From: Lacisediminihabitans changchengi
GTDB lineage: Bacteria; Actinomycetota; Actinomycetes; Actinomycetales; Microbacteriaceae
Direction of reading: 5' to 3'
DNA length: 64,000 nt
Assembly (NCBI RefSeq): GCF_016634425.1
Contig: NZ_JAEPES010000004.1
Span: 511,033 to 575,032, forward strand
Of this stretch, positions 40,543-49,899 are shown one piece after another; position 1 is the stretch's first letter; each line of letters opens with the position of its first letter. The notes beneath the pieces were generated by a model. That model did no database searches. It was not told the origin of the DNA and was given only the letters and a program-made list of their open reading frames with translations. The position numbers and the translations under genes were made by a program.

Positions 40543-41535
40543 TTAGTAGGCGAGGGTGCGGTCGACCGCTTCGAGGATGCGATCGGCATCCGGGAGGAAG
40601 ACGCCCTCGAGTTTCGCTGGCGGGAAGGGGGTGTCAAAGCCGGTGACCCGCAGCACGGGGGCTTCGAGCGAGTAGAAGGCCTTCTCGGTGATGGTCGCAG
40701 CAATCTCCGAGGAGATGCTGGCAAAACCGGGAGCCTCGGAGGCGACCACGACACGGCCGGTCTTCTGCGCGGAGGCGATGATCGGCGCGTAGTCGATCGG
40801 CGAGAGGGATCGCAGGTCGATGACCTCGATGCTGGTTCCCTCGGTTGCGGCGAGCTCGGCGGCCTGCATGAGCACGTTGACCATGGCACCGTGGCCGATG
40901 ACGGTCACCTCGGTGCCGGTACGCACCACGCGACTGCTGTGCAGCGGCGCGGCCGATGCGCTGAAGTCGACCGGACCTTTGTGCCAGTACCGGCTCTTTG
41001 GTTCGAAGAACAGCACCGGGTCGTTCGAGGCGATGGCTTCCTGGATCATCCAGTAGGCGTCGTTCGGGGTGCTCGGGCTCACCAGTCGCAGGCCGGGGGT
41101 GTGCGCGAAGTATGCCTCCGGGCTCTCCTGGTGGTGCTCGACGGCACCGATGTGTCCGCCGTACGGCACCCGGATGACGACCGGCATCGACACCTGTCCC
41201 TCGTGTCTGCTCGTCAACTTCGCCAGCTGTGTGGTGATCTGGTCGAACGCGGGGAAGATGAACCCGTCGAACTGGATCTCGCACACGGGGCGATAGCCGC
41301 GCATCGCCAGACCGATCGCCGTGCCGACGATGCCCGACTCGGCGAGCGGGGTGTCGAAGACACGGTTCGTGCCGAACTCCGCCTGCAGCCCCTCCGTCAC
41401 GCGGAAGACGCCACCGAGCGGGCCGATGTCCTCTCCCATGAGCAGAACCTTGGGGTCGTCGTGCAGCGCCTTCTTCAGTCCGGCATTGAGTGCCTTGACC
41501 AGCGGGAGCTCTGTCGTTATCGCGGTGTCGGTCAC
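40543..41535 (-). CDS. 2-oxoacid dehydrogenase E1 component, beta subunit
   Basis: The E1 beta subunit completes the thiamine diphosphate site. The GTG at 41533-41535, overlapping the E1 alpha stop and preceded by GGAGGAG, gives 330 residues. Family motifs are [65 protein letters not shown] and the C-terminal [11 protein letters not shown]. Substrate (pyruvate versus branched-chain 2-oxoacids) cannot be settled by eye; layout is closest to the BkdA-BkdB-BkdC/PdhABC type. Confidence 0.92.
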   Translation of the reverse strand: MTDTAITTELPLVKALNAGLKKALHDDPKVLLMGEDIGPLGGVFRVTEGLQAEFGTNRVFDTPLAESGIVGTAIGLAMRGYRPVCEIQFDGFIFPAFDQITTQLAKLTSRHEGQVSMPVVIRVPYGGHIGAVEHHQESPEAYFAHTPGLRLVSPSTPNDAYWMIQEAIASNDPVLFFEPKSRYWHKGPVDFSASAAPLHSSRVVRTGTEVTVIGHGAMVNVLMQAAELAATEGTSIEVIDLRSLSPIDYAPIIASAQKTGRVVVASEAPGFASISSEIAATITEKAFYSLEAPVLRVTGFDTPFPPAKLEGVFLPDADRILEAVDRTLAY

Positions 41536-42662
41536 GCTTCTCCTCCGAACGACGCCTCGTAGTCGGCCAACCACTGCTTCTGCTCCACCATGACGGGGTG
41601 CGGCTCCGAATACACGTTGTCGAAGATCTTGTCGTTGCCGGGGATCGGCAGGTCGACCGTGCGGTGACGCAGATCGGCGGCGAAATCATCCGCCTCGGTC
41701 GCTATCTCGGCGAAGACCGCGTCGCTGGCGACGCGGGTGCGCAAGAACTTTTCGTAGCGGGCGATCGGGTCTTTGAGTACCCAGTCGGCCACGGTGCCGC
41801 TCTCGCGGTACTTGGTCGGGTCGTCGCTCGTGGTGTGGGCGCCGATGCGGTAGGTAAAGGCCTCGATCAGGCGCGGTCCCCCGCCGCTGCGCGCGTCATC
41901 CAGGTTCTTGCGGGTCACGGCGTAGCTCGCCAGCACATCGTTGCCGTCGATCTGAATGCCGGGGATTCCGAAGCCGATCGAGCGCTGGAACAGCGGGATG
42001 CGCGACTGCACGCTCACCGGCACGGAGATCGCCCACTGGTTGTTCTGCAGGAAGAAGACCTCGGGGGTCTGGAAGCTCGCGGCGAATACGAACGCCTCGC
42101 TGACATCCCCCTGGCTGGTCGAGCCGTCACCGAAGTAGACGATGACCGCCTGGTCGTTGTCGAGATCGCCGGTGCCGGTGGCCCCGTCGAGCGTGACGCC
42201 CATCGCGTATCCGGTGGCATGCAGGGCCTGCGAGCCGAGCACGAGCGTGTAGAGGTGGAAGTTGTTCTGTTCGGCCGGATTCCACCCGCCGTTGGTCGTG
42301 CCACGCATGATCTTGATGATCTCGAACACATCGAGGCCACGGATCATCGCGACGGAGTGCTCGCGGTACGACGGAAAGACGTGGTCTTGGCGACGCGTGG
42401 CGCGGGCCGACCCGACCTGTGCGGCCTCCTGGCCGTGGCTCGGTGGCCACAGGGCGAGCTGCCCCTGACGCTGCAGGTTGGTCGCCTCAACGTCGAAGCG
42501 ACGGGTGATCACCATGTCGCGGTGCAACTGGAGCAGTTCCTCGTCGCTCAGCGCCTCGACGTACGGCAGGTATTCCGCGGCTGCTGCTCCGGTCTGGAGC
42601 TCGCCATCGGGAGAAAGAAGCTGCACCATCGATGCATCGTTCGTGAGAGTTTCGTCTGCCAC
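41532..42662 (-). CDS. 2-oxoacid dehydrogenase E1 component, alpha subunit
   Basis: The E1 alpha subunit binds thiamine diphosphate and decarboxylates the 2-oxoacid. The GTG at 42660-42662 (GCGAGG upstream) gives 376 residues. The ThDP motif runs from YFGDGSTSQGDVSEAFVFAASF to FFLQNNQWAIS (GDG...NN). Other signatures are PSYREHSVAMIRG and THTTSDDP-type AHTTSDDPTKYR near the phosphorylation-loop position. It is the first gene of a tight E1 alpha-E1 beta-E2 operon. Confidence 0.92.
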   Translation of the reverse strand: MADETLTNDASMVQLLSPDGELQTGAAAAEYLPYVEALSDEELLQLHRDMVITRRFDVEATNLQRQGQLALWPPSHGQEAAQVGSARATRRQDHVFPSYREHSVAMIRGLDVFEIIKIMRGTTNGGWNPAEQNNFHLYTLVLGSQALHATGYAMGVTLDGATGTGDLDNDQAVIVYFGDGSTSQGDVSEAFVFAASFQTPEVFFLQNNQWAISVPVSVQSRIPLFQRSIGFGIPGIQIDGNDVLASYAVTRKNLDDARSGGGPRLIEAFTYRIGAHTTSDDPTKYRESGTVADWVLKDPIARYEKFLRTRVASDAVFAEIATEADDFAADLRHRTVDLPIPGNDKIFDNVYSEPHPVMVEQKQWLADYEASFGGEA

Positions 42663-42753
42663 GGAGACCTCGCAGTCCTGGTTCGGCCTTCGCGAGAAGG
42701 GTGGGCGGTCGTGCCGCCGAGCTGGCACCGAGTTTCTAATCTAACCCGGGCAA

Positions 42754-43839
42754 TCAGAGCGTACTTGGTAGAGAACGGACAACCTCTTCCGAAGCCCTTA
42801 GGAGAGAAGCAACAGACTCCTTCTCTCCGATGGAGATACGGATGCCGTCGGTTCCGAGTGCGCGCGCCACGATTCCGTGCTCGCTGAAGATGCCTGCCGC
42901 GCGCTCGGTGAACTGCTTCGTCTCGAGCCAGATGAAGTTGCCGTGCGGTTTCGGGCTGTCCCAGCCCTGCTCGCGGAGAGCGCTCCAGATCTCATCCCGC
43001 AGCACGGCAAGGTCGCGCACCCGCTCCAGCAGCACATCCTCGTTGTCGAGTGATGCCATCGCGGCGAGTTGCGCCTGCTCGGTGACCGACAGCGGGATGG
43101 CCGTGCTCCTGGCGGCGTTGAGGATGTATTCCGGGCCGACCGCGTAGCCGATGCGCAGGCCCGCGAGGCCGTAGGCCTTGGAGAAGGTGCGCAGCACGAC
43201 GAGGTTGGGGTAGCGGCCGGTGAGGGTCCGCCCGTTGACCACGGTCGGGTCGGTGACGAATTCGATGTACGCCTCGTCGAGCAGCACCAGCACGTCGTTC
43301 GGCACGAGCTGCATGAACCGCTCGAACTCCTGCGCCGTGACGATCGACCCGGTCGGGTTGTTCGGCGAGCAGACGATGACGACGCGGGTGCGGTCGGTGA
43401 TAGCGGCAGCCATCGCATCGAGGTCATGTCGACCGTCCGCGCGGATCGGCACCGTCACGCTCGTGGCGCCGCAGACGGCGACGAGGCCCGGGTAGGCCTC
43501 GAATGAACGCCAGGCATACACGACCTCGTCGCCGGGGGCAGCAGCAGCCTGGATCAACTGGGCGAGGATCGACACCGATCCGGCACCGAGGTGCACCTCC
43601 TGCTCGCTCACACCGAAGCGCTCGGCGATCCGGGCCCGCACGACCCGGCCAGAAGCATCGGGGTAGCGATTGATCGACGAACCGGCGATCGCCTCGCGTA
43701 CCGCCTCGATCGGTTCGAACGGATTTTCGTTCGACGAGAGCTTGAACGCATCGTGCGCGGCAGGCTTTCCCTGCGCGTACGCGGCGAGCGCCACGATCTC
43801 CGGGCGAAGGCGCACGGGGGGCTGGCGGTCTGCGGTCAT
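42754..43839 (-). CDS. hisC: Histidinol-phosphate / aromatic aminotransferase (HisC type)
   Basis: A class I/II PLP-dependent aminotransferase. The 361-residue product has [37 protein letters not shown], the ligand motif [11 protein letters not shown], the DEAYIEFV aspartate region and the PLP-binding lysine in [18 protein letters not shown]. The set fits HisC or the related aromatic aminotransferase PatA. The rest of the his operon is not nearby, so an aromatic amino acid role is possible. It runs in the same direction as the E1 genes, 91 nt before them. Confidence 0.88.
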   Translation of the reverse strand: MTADRQPPVRLRPEIVALAAYAQGKPAAHDAFKLSSNENPFEPIEAVREAIAGSSINRYPDASGRVVRARIAERFGVSEQEVHLGAGSVSILAQLIQAAAAPGDEVVYAWRSFEAYPGLVAVCGATSVTVPIRADGRHDLDAMAAAITDRTRVVIVCSPNNPTGSIVTAQEFERFMQLVPNDVLVLLDEAYIEFVTDPTVVNGRTLTGRYPNLVVLRTFSKAYGLAGLRIGYAVGPEYILNAARSTAIPLSVTEQAQLAAMASLDNEDVLLERVRDLAVLRDEIWSALREQGWDSPKPHGNFIWLETKQFTERAAGIFSEHGIVARALGTDGIRISIGEKESVASLLRASEEVVRSLPSTL

Positions 43840-43898
43840 ACCTTCCAGCTTATGGGGCCGCCGTTGCCGTGCCGCTGGGAGCCGGGCATAGTGGTCGC

Positions 43899-44294
43899 AT
43901 GACCCGATTCCTCGTTCGGCTGATCATCAATGCCGTGGCCCTCTGGCTCACCACGCTGATCGTTGCGGGCGTGACGGTGCGGCCGTGGGATAGCGGCACG
44001 CTCCCGACGATCCTCACCTACCTGCTCGTCTCACTCATCTTCGGGATCGTGAACGGGGTGATCGGCGGCTTCATCCGCGTCGTCGCTCTTCCGCTCTACA
44101 TCATCACCCTCGGCCTCATCTCGTTCATCGTGAACGGGCTTCTCCTGCTGCTCGTCAGCGGAATCTCGACCATCATCGGATTCGGCCTGCGCGTCGACAG
44201 CTTCTGGTGGGGCGTTCTGGGCGCTCTAGTGCTCGGTGTTATCAGCTGGATCATCGGCCTCATCCTGCGCCCCTTCGTTCGCACGCGCGCCTGA
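43899..44294 (+). CDS. Phage-holin-family (PF04020 type) small membrane protein
   Basis: The 131-residue product has four hydrophobic segments: [67 protein letters not shown] and [22 protein letters not shown]. The motif [22 protein letters not shown] is the hallmark of this family, widespread in actinobacteria and of unknown function despite the name. Start at ATG 43899. Convergent with the hydrolase gene. Confidence 0.85.
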   Translation: MTRFLVRLIINAVALWLTTLIVAGVTVRPWDSGTLPTILTYLLVSLIFGIVNGVIGGFIRVVALPLYIITLGLISFIVNGLLLLLVSGISTIIGFGLRVDSFWWGVLGALVLGVISWIIGLILRPFVRTRA

Positions 44295-44307
44295 CCGCTC
44301 TCCGACA

Positions 44308-45756
44308 TCACCCTCCGACCGGACTGGTGCGCACCGACTGATACGTCGTCGAGCTCACCGGTGTTGCTATCTCGGTGAACTCGGAGAAGTGCCCAGCAGC
44401 CTCCACGACCCTGCTCTCGGTGGCACCGTCGAGCACCACCGCGGTGTCTCGATAGGCCGGAAGCATGTGCGTCGGAAAAAACTGGTCCGGCGTCGCAGAC
44501 GGCAGTCCGCTGATGTCCCGCCGCACCAGCACCGGATCAGACGAGGTCCACTCCCCGGACGTCGCCGGAACGATGTCACCGGTGTGTTCGATCGCCACCC
44601 ATGGCACGGAATGCGGTACCGCTACCCCGGCCGCTGGCGCGCCCAGAGTGTAGAGGCCACGCACGTCGTACTCGCCGGAGCCCGCGACGAGCGCGGCGAC
44701 CAGGCCGCCCTGCGAGTGGCCGGTCAGAACGACCGGGGTCTCCGCCGTGACGCCTGCGTCGGCCATCGCCTGCTCGACCGCGCGAACCGAGCCAGAGTCT
44801 CCGAAGGCGATGCCGTTCAGATTGCTCGTCATGTCCCACGGCTGCGTGTCTCCGCCGAGAGAAAAGTCCCGGGTACCACTCACGTAGACCTCGAACCGCT
44901 CAGGCTGACCGCCGACGCTGTAGCGATCGATCCGCACCTGAGCGTTCTCGCGCGGAATGCGCGCGGCGCGGTCATCCCATCCCTGCGGCGCGGTCGAGAG
45001 CGGGATGCTCGCCACCCGATCCGTGCGCACCGGGGTCTCAGCGAGCATCCCGAGTCCACGCCCGGCGCCGACCACGGTTCGCGACGAGCCGGTCACGCCG
45101 GTGATACCCAGCAGCCCGAGAATGCCGGAGACCGCCGGGACGGCGTGAAACAGTCCAGCGCCCACATCGTCGACGCTGGTCACGGAATGCCGAACGAACG
45201 AGGCGAACATGGGGTCACTGAGGATTCCCTTGCGCTCGAGCAACCACCCGCGCAGGGACGTGGTCAGCTCGGCCCGACGGTCCGGCGGTAGCTGAGAGAA
45301 GGCGACGGCGGCCGGCAACGCCGCCCCGGCGATGCCGAGCAGGCCGGGCAGCGCCGCGAGCGCCATGCCCGGCAGGAAGAAGCCGAACGCGTACCCCAGC
45401 GTGGCAGCCGCCTCGGTGCTGAGCCGCTCCGTGGCTTCCTCCGCGATTCCGTAGGCCGTCGCCGAGCGATCGACCGCCAGATACAGCAGCCCGGCGTGGT
45501 CCTTGGCGCGCGACGCCAGCACCATCGCATCGCGGATGCCGTGCTCCGCCGCCTGCACGGAGCCCTGCGCGAGCGGTACTCGAGTCGCCGTCACCAGGCC
45601 ATCGATGGCAGACAGTTCGCGCAGACAGCTGGCCAGCTCCACCGCCACCGCGCGCAGGGCTCTCGATGCCGCGAACAGCTCGTCGGTGCCCACGGCGATG
45701 GAGCCGCCGCCACTGATGATGAGCGGATGCCCACCGTCGTCCGATCGGTTCGTCAC
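44308..45756 (-). CDS. Alpha/beta hydrolase with WXG100-like N-terminal domain
   Basis: The 482-residue product starts at GTG. Residues 1-170 are helical and begin ISGGGSIAVGTDELFAASRALRAVAVELASCLRELS, like the N-terminus of ESX/type VII-associated proteins; a Gly/Ala/Leu-rich hydrophobic stretch (about 120-155) follows. The C-terminal hydrolase domain has the nucleophile elbow GHSQGG (Ser about 348), a HTGDIVP acid region and a candidate catalytic His in AAGHFSEF. A lipase- or esterase-like function is likely; the substrate is unknown. The WXG100-like gene lies 12 nt upstream. Confidence 0.78.
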   Translation of the reverse strand: MTNRSDDGGHPLIISGGGSIAVGTDELFAASRALRAVAVELASCLRELSAIDGLVTATRVPLAQGSVQAAEHGIRDAMVLASRAKDHAGLLYLAVDRSATAYGIAEEATERLSTEAAATLGYAFGFFLPGMALAALPGLLGIAGAALPAAVAFSQLPPDRRAELTTSLRGWLLERKGILSDPMFASFVRHSVTSVDDVGAGLFHAVPAVSGILGLLGITGVTGSSRTVVGAGRGLGMLAETPVRTDRVASIPLSTAPQGWDDRAARIPRENAQVRIDRYSVGGQPERFEVYVSGTRDFSLGGDTQPWDMTSNLNGIAFGDSGSVRAVEQAMADAGVTAETPVVLTGHSQGGLVAALVAGSGEYDVRGLYTLGAPAAGVAVPHSVPWVAIEHTGDIVPATSGEWTSSDPVLVRRDISGLPSATPDQFFPTHMLPAYRDTAVVLDGATESRVVEAAGHFSEFTEIATPVSSTTYQSVRTSPVGG

Positions 45757-45768
45757 GTTAACCGCGGC

Positions 45769-46077
45769 TCAGCCCTGCTGGGCAGCGATGGAGTGCGCCG
45801 CGCGGGTGGAGGCGAGCGCCGCATCGAGCCGGTCGCGAATGACGCCGAACTCTTTCACCAGCGCCTCGACGGAGCTCGCGTAGAGCGTATGCGCTGGCCC
45901 CCGCCACACTCCCACCTCTGCCGAGGGCAGCTGCGCACGCACGCTGTCGACCCGCACCAGGAGGGCATGGAGCCTGCGCTGCTGGGTCTCCAGGGCAAGC
46001 AGGAAAGCCGGGTCTGCCGGCAGTCCGCCCATCGGCATCCCACCGGTCGTCAGTCCGCCCATCGTGATCGTCTCCAT
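45769..46077 (-). CDS. Small WXG100-like helical protein
   Basis: The ATG at 46075-46077, preceded by GAGAGG, gives 102 residues. After a Met/Gly-rich start (MGGLTTGGMPMGGLP) come two helices, ETQQRRLHALLVRVDSVRAQL and HTLYASSVEALVKEFGVIRDRLDAALASTRAAHS, joined by VGVWRGPA, where WRG fits the WXG turn. Size and layout match WXG100/EsxA-like partners. It sits directly upstream of the hydrolase and probably forms a pair with it. No ESX secretion machinery is in the window. Confidence 0.65.
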   Translation of the reverse strand: METITMGGLTTGGMPMGGLPADPAFLLALETQQRRLHALLVRVDSVRAQLPSAEVGVWRGPAHTLYASSVEALVKEFGVIRDRLDAALASTRAAHSIAAQQG

Positions 46078-46230
46078 CGCCTCTCCCGTACTCGTGCGCC
46101 TGGCGACCATCCTGCGCGGGCGACGGGGGCTAGGGAGGCGGTACCCGAGGTTTCGTGCATGGGCGGCGCCAGCATCCGTCTGGGGAGGAGGGGATGATGC
46201 TTCGGCGGGAATCTGCGCGACAATGAAGCA

Positions 46231-46755
46231 ATGAGCTTCGACCGCACCCTCGACGGATCGGCGCTCTTCCGAATCTGCTTCGTGTGTACCGGCAACATCT
46301 GCCGCTCGCCGATGGCCGAAGTGGTATTTCTCGACCTGGTGAAAAAAGCCGGCTACGAGGGGGCGGTGACCGTGATGTCCGCCGGCACCGGTGACTGGCA
46401 TGTCGGTGAACACTCCGACAGTCGCACCATTGCCACGCTCGCCTCGCACGGCTACGACGGGTCCCGGCACCGAGCGCGCCAGTTCGACCCGGAGTGGTTC
46501 GACAACCTCGACCTCGTCGTGGTGTTCGACCGCAGCCAGGAGCGCACCGTGCGCTCCTGGGCGGCAACAGAACAGGATCGCGGCAAGGTGCAGATGCTCC
46601 TCAGCTTCGACCACGAACAGGCCGAACAGGTCGACGTACCAGACCCGTATTACTCCGACGCCGCGATGTTCGACAGCGTGCTCGGCATGATCGAACGGTC
46701 CAGCGCAGCGCTGTTCCGACAAATAGAACCAGGAATCCGACAGGGAGTCTCATGA
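46231..46755 (+). CDS. Low-molecular-weight protein-tyrosine phosphatase
   Basis: Dephosphorylates tyrosyl proteins or small phosphates. The 174-residue product has the P-loop VCTGNICRSPMAE (nucleophile Cys19, Arg25), the SAGTGDWHVGEHSDSRTIATLASHGYDGSRHRARQF segment and the general-acid loop VDVPDPYYSD (DPYY). Length is a little above the usual 150-160 because of the N-terminus. Overlaps purB by ATGA. Confidence 0.94.
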   Translation: MSFDRTLDGSALFRICFVCTGNICRSPMAEVVFLDLVKKAGYEGAVTVMSAGTGDWHVGEHSDSRTIATLASHGYDGSRHRARQFDPEWFDNLDLVVVFDRSQERTVRSWAATEQDRGKVQMLLSFDHEQAEQVDVPDPYYSDAAMFDSVLGMIERSSAALFRQIEPGIRQGVS

Positions 46756-48137
46756 ACCCACTGCCCGAACAACCCCTCAGCCCCCTCGACGGCCGCTACC
46801 GCGCCGCCGTCTCCGAGCTCGGCGAGCACCTCTCCGAGGCCGGTCTCAACCGCGCGCGGGTGCACGTCGAGGTGGAGTGGCTGATCTACCTCACCGATCA
46901 CGAATACTTCGGATCACACCGCCTCGACGCCGAGCAGGCTCGTGCCCTCCGCGCGTTGGTCAGCGACTTCGACCAGAGCGCGATCGATCAGCTCGCCACC
47001 CTCGAAGCCACAACCCGTCACGACGTGAAGGCGGTCGAGTACTACGTTCGTCGCAAGCTCTCTGACCTGGGGCTCAACGACGTCGCCGAGCTCACCCACT
47101 TCGCCTGCACCAGCGAGGACATCAACAACCTCTCCTATGCGCTGACGATCCGCGCGGCTGTCGAACAGGTCTGGTTGCCCAAGGCCAAGGCCGTCATCGC
47201 GGCCCTGCAGGAGCGATCATTCGCGCACCGCGACGACGCCATGCTCGCGCACACGCACGGTCAGCCGGCGACCCCGACCACCGTCGGCAAGGAGTTCGCC
47301 GTCTTCGTCGGTCGCCTGCAGCGCATTGCGAAGCAGATCGAGGCGGTCGAATACCTCGGCAAGTTCAGCGGCGCCACCGGTACTTTCGCCGCGCACGTCG
47401 TCGCCGATCCGCGCCTTGACTGGCCCGCGATCTCGCGCGAGTTCGTCACCTCGCTTGGCCTGGACTGGAACCCGCTCACCACGCAGATCGAGCCGCACGA
47501 CTGGCAGGCCGAGCTGTATCAGCGCACCAGCCACCTGAACCGGGTGCTGCACAACCTGTGTACGGATGTCTGGACCTACATCTCCATGGGCTACTTCACG
47601 CAGATCCCGCAGGCCGGCGCCACGGGGTCATCCACCATGCCGCACAAGATCAACCCGATCCGCTTCGAGAACGCGGAGGCCAACCTCGAACTTTCGAGCG
47701 CGCTGCTCGATTCGCTCGCGGCCACCCTGGTCACCTCCCGCCTGCAGCGCGACCTCACCGACTCCACGACGCAGCGCAACATCGGTGTCGCCCTCGGCCA
47801 CTCGCTGCTCGCGCTCGACAACATCCTGCGCGGTCTCGGCGAGATCGACGTCAATCGCGAGCGCCTCACCGACGACCTGTCGAACAACTGGGAGGTGCTC
47901 GGCGAGGCCATCCAGACGGTCATTCGTGCCGAGGTCACCGCCGGACGCAGCTCGATCGCCGACCCGTACGCGATGCTCAAAGAACTCACCCGGGGTCGCC
48001 GGGTCGGGGCGGAAGAGCTGCGCTCCTTCGTCGATGCGCTCGACATCGGTGCCGAGGCGAAGGCACGACTCATCGCCCTCAGCCCGCAGACCTATGTGGG
48101 CCTCGCGAGCGAGCTGGTCGACTACCTCAACCCCTGA
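46752..48137 (+). CDS. purB: Adenylosuccinate lyase
   Basis: Catalyses two fumarate-releasing steps in purine synthesis (SAICAR to AICAR, adenylosuccinate to AMP). The 461-residue product starts LPEQPLSPLDGRYRAAVSEL, has VEWLIYLTD, TRHDVKAVEYYV, FACTSEDINNLSYAL, HTHGQPATPTTVGKE and the fumarase-superfamily signature GSSTMPHKINPIRFENAEANL. These match the long E. coli-type PurB. Translationally coupled to the phosphatase gene. Confidence 0.96.
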   Translation: MNPLPEQPLSPLDGRYRAAVSELGEHLSEAGLNRARVHVEVEWLIYLTDHEYFGSHRLDAEQARALRALVSDFDQSAIDQLATLEATTRHDVKAVEYYVRRKLSDLGLNDVAELTHFACTSEDINNLSYALTIRAAVEQVWLPKAKAVIAALQERSFAHRDDAMLAHTHGQPATPTTVGKEFAVFVGRLQRIAKQIEAVEYLGKFSGATGTFAAHVVADPRLDWPAISREFVTSLGLDWNPLTTQIEPHDWQAELYQRTSHLNRVLHNLCTDVWTYISMGYFTQIPQAGATGSSTMPHKINPIRFENAEANLELSSALLDSLAATLVTSRLQRDLTDSTTQRNIGVALGHSLLALDNILRGLGEIDVNRERLTDDLSNNWEVLGEAIQTVIRAEVTAGRSSIADPYAMLKELTRGRRVGAEELRSFVDALDIGAEAKARLIALSPQTYVGLASELVDYLNP

Positions 48138-48157
48138 AACGGATGCCCGGCCGCCGG

Positions 48158-48256
48158 GGACTCCGCTGGTTGAGTAGGCCGCGGTTTCGAAACCCGCGGA
48201 CTCCGCTGGTTGAGTAGGCCGCGAGCGCCCGCGCGAGCAGCCGTATCGAAACCCGC
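48158..48256. repeat. Tandem GGTTGAGTAG-family repeats downstream of purB
   Basis: A 26-bp unit containing CTCCGCTGGTTGAGTAGG occurs twice (48158-48183 and 48198-48223), the first followed by GTTTCGAAACCCGCGG (self-complementary around TTCGAA), the second by a longer arm ending CGTATCGAAACCCGC. The family recurs at 26869-26903. It lies between convergent purB and a membrane protein gene. Confidence 0.75.
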
Positions 48257-48266
48257 CTGAGACGGC

Positions 48267-48575
48267 TTAGTGCGTCGACCCGCCGTGTTCGTGGTTCTGC
48301 TCGTCGAGATCCTGCTGTTCGGCATCATCCGGCTTCACGGCGAGCGCCAGCATGGCGATCACGACCAGCGACACGATGAACCCCACGCCGAAGAACACCA
48401 ACGCCAGAACTACTTCGCGCGTACTGCCGAGAACGACCAGTCCGATGAAGACCGCGATGATCAGGGCCATCACGATGAACTCGACCGGGCGCAGGCGCTC
48501 CCTGCGTGTCGGCTCGACGATTTCGTGCTCGGTCGGTGTGGGGTCGGTTCCGTCGGATCCGGGGATGGTACTCAC
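48267..48575 (-). CDS. Small two-helix membrane protein of unknown function
   Basis: The GTG at 48573-48575 overlaps the upstream stop (GTGA) and gives 102 residues: a charged N-terminus (TPTEHEIVEPTRRERLRP), two hydrophobic helices (EFIVMALIIAVFIGLVVLG and LVFFGVGFIVSLVVIAMLALA) and an acidic, His-containing tail (DEQNHEHGGSTH). No domain recognised. Paired with the gene upstream. Confidence 0.65.
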   Translation of the reverse strand: MSTIPGSDGTDPTPTEHEIVEPTRRERLRPVEFIVMALIIAVFIGLVVLGSTREVVLALVFFGVGFIVSLVVIAMLALAVKPDDAEQQDLDEQNHEHGGSTH

Positions 48576-49255
48576 GCGTGCTTCTCGTCTTCGATCGGGG
48601 TCGCCTCGGCGACGATGGTGGCGGCCGACTGCGTTCCCCACTTGGCCGACAGGCCAGCGATGAGCAGGTAGACCGCGCTGATGGCGCCGTATGCGCCGAG
48701 CAGACCAACCGCGACCACTGCGGAGTCGAGCACCCGCAACACGTGATCGGGGCCGGTGAAGGACTGGCTGTACCCGGGCGGGATCGCCACGAAGACGATT
48801 GCCGCGATCGCCGTGAGGCCACCGACGGCGAACCAGTCGGTCGACGCGACATAGCGGCGTCGGCTGCGGTAGCCGCTATACAGCTCCAGGGCTCCGGTGA
48901 CGGCGAAGAAGATCACCAGGATGAGGAAAAAGAAGGAGACGCCAGGATGCGGGGCTCTCGAGCCGGCGACCGCGGCATCCGTGATCAGGGCGACCAGACC
49001 GGCAACGACACTGACGACTGCCTGCACCAGAAAGAGGGTGCGCACGCCGCTGCTGCCAAGCCTCAGCCAGGCGATCGTGCCGAGGACGATGCCGGCAACG
49101 ATGCCGTACACACCGAACACGAGGAGGCCGAACACCGCGGAGTGGTCTGCCGAGAAGGTGATCCACAGGCCGAGACCGGCCAAGGGCACGGCTCGGGCGA
49201 CAGCGACCGGCCAGTAGGCGGCCCGCTGTTCTGCGTTGTCCTGCATCGGAGCCAC
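48572..49255 (-). CDS. HdeD/DUF308-like multi-pass membrane protein
   Basis: The 227-residue product starts at GTG (ribosome site AAGAGGA) and has six hydrophobic helices, such as AVFGLLVFGVYGIVAGIVLGTIAWL and HPGVSFFFLILVIFFAVTGALELYSGY. The paired-helix pattern with GALELYSGYRSRR resembles the DUF308/HdeD group. Function is unknown. Coupled with the small two-helix gene downstream. Confidence 0.65.
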   Translation of the reverse strand: MAPMQDNAEQRAAYWPVAVARAVPLAGLGLWITFSADHSAVFGLLVFGVYGIVAGIVLGTIAWLRLGSSGVRTLFLVQAVVSVVAGLVALITDAAVAGSRAPHPGVSFFFLILVIFFAVTGALELYSGYRSRRRYVASTDWFAVGGLTAIAAIVFVAIPPGYSQSFTGPDHVLRVLDSAVVAVGLLGAYGAISAVYLLIAGLSAKWGTQSAATIVAEATPIEDEKHA

Positions 49256-49284
49256 GGATCCTCTTTCTGAGACGGCAACGCTCG

Positions 49285-49620
49285 CTAGTTTACGCTGCCG
49301 TTTCTGAGCGCTGAGGGTGTGCCTACGGCCTCCGCGTACAGCCTGGCCAGCCTGACCTCGGTGCTGCTTCCGGGATCGGCGTGGTAGATCACCACAATCT
49401 GACCGGCCGACGGCGAGAGCACGGCGAGCTTTTCGTAGCGCAGGTCGAGCTCACCGACATCCGGGTGGATGATCGTCGAGCGTCCCGCTCCCTTCGGGCG
49501 CACGTCGTGGCGAGCCCACAGCCGGGCGAAGTCCTCGCCAGAGCGCTTTCACTTGGGGATCGAGGAAGGCCGCACGCACGAGATTGGTCCCCGGGGTGAA
49601 GATGGGAGCCAGCGCGTTCG
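49285..49620 (-). pseudogene. Truncated and frameshifted MmyB-type XRE transcription regulator
   Basis: The C-terminal ligand domain of an MmyB-like regulator is readable in two frames. From the right, APIFTPGTNLVRAAFLDPQVKALW runs to about 49540; then the frame changes and SGEDFARLWARHDVRPKGAGRSTIIHPDVGELDLRYEKLAVL continues to the stop at 49285. About 35 residues are missing at the joint and the whole helix-turn-helix half is lost at 49620. These motifs (PGTN, FLDP, LWARHDV, HPxVGELxLxYE) are diagnostic. Confidence 0.78.
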
Positions 49621-49626
49621 ACGCGC

Positions 49627-49836
49627 AAGACCGTCGAGCAGGGAGCCGCGACCAGCATCTTCGTCGCCACTTCGCCGCTGCTGGACGGCATCAGAGGCCG
49701 CTACTTCGAGAACAACAACGAAGCAGCCACCGTTTTCAACGGGAACGGGTGGGCGGCGGGCGTCGCCGACTACGCGCTCGATGCGGCTAAGGCCGACCGC
49801 CTATGGGAGCTCGCCGTTCGGCTCATCGAGGCGTGA
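49627..49836 (+). pseudogene. C-terminal remnant of a short-chain dehydrogenase
   Basis: About 69 codons read KTVEQGAATSIFVATSPLLDG, then IRGRYFENNNEAATVFNGNG and VADYALDAAKADRLWELAVRLIEA before a TGA. This is the C-terminal end of an SDR oxidoreductase; the Rossmann fold and the active-site YxxxK are missing. It abuts the truncated MmyB fragment, so both 5' halves were lost in one deletion. Confidence 0.75.
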
Positions 49837-49899
49837 TCGAACGATGCCCGTACCGCGATAACCATCGAAGTCAGTGAATCAAGAAAGAAGACAATAGTC

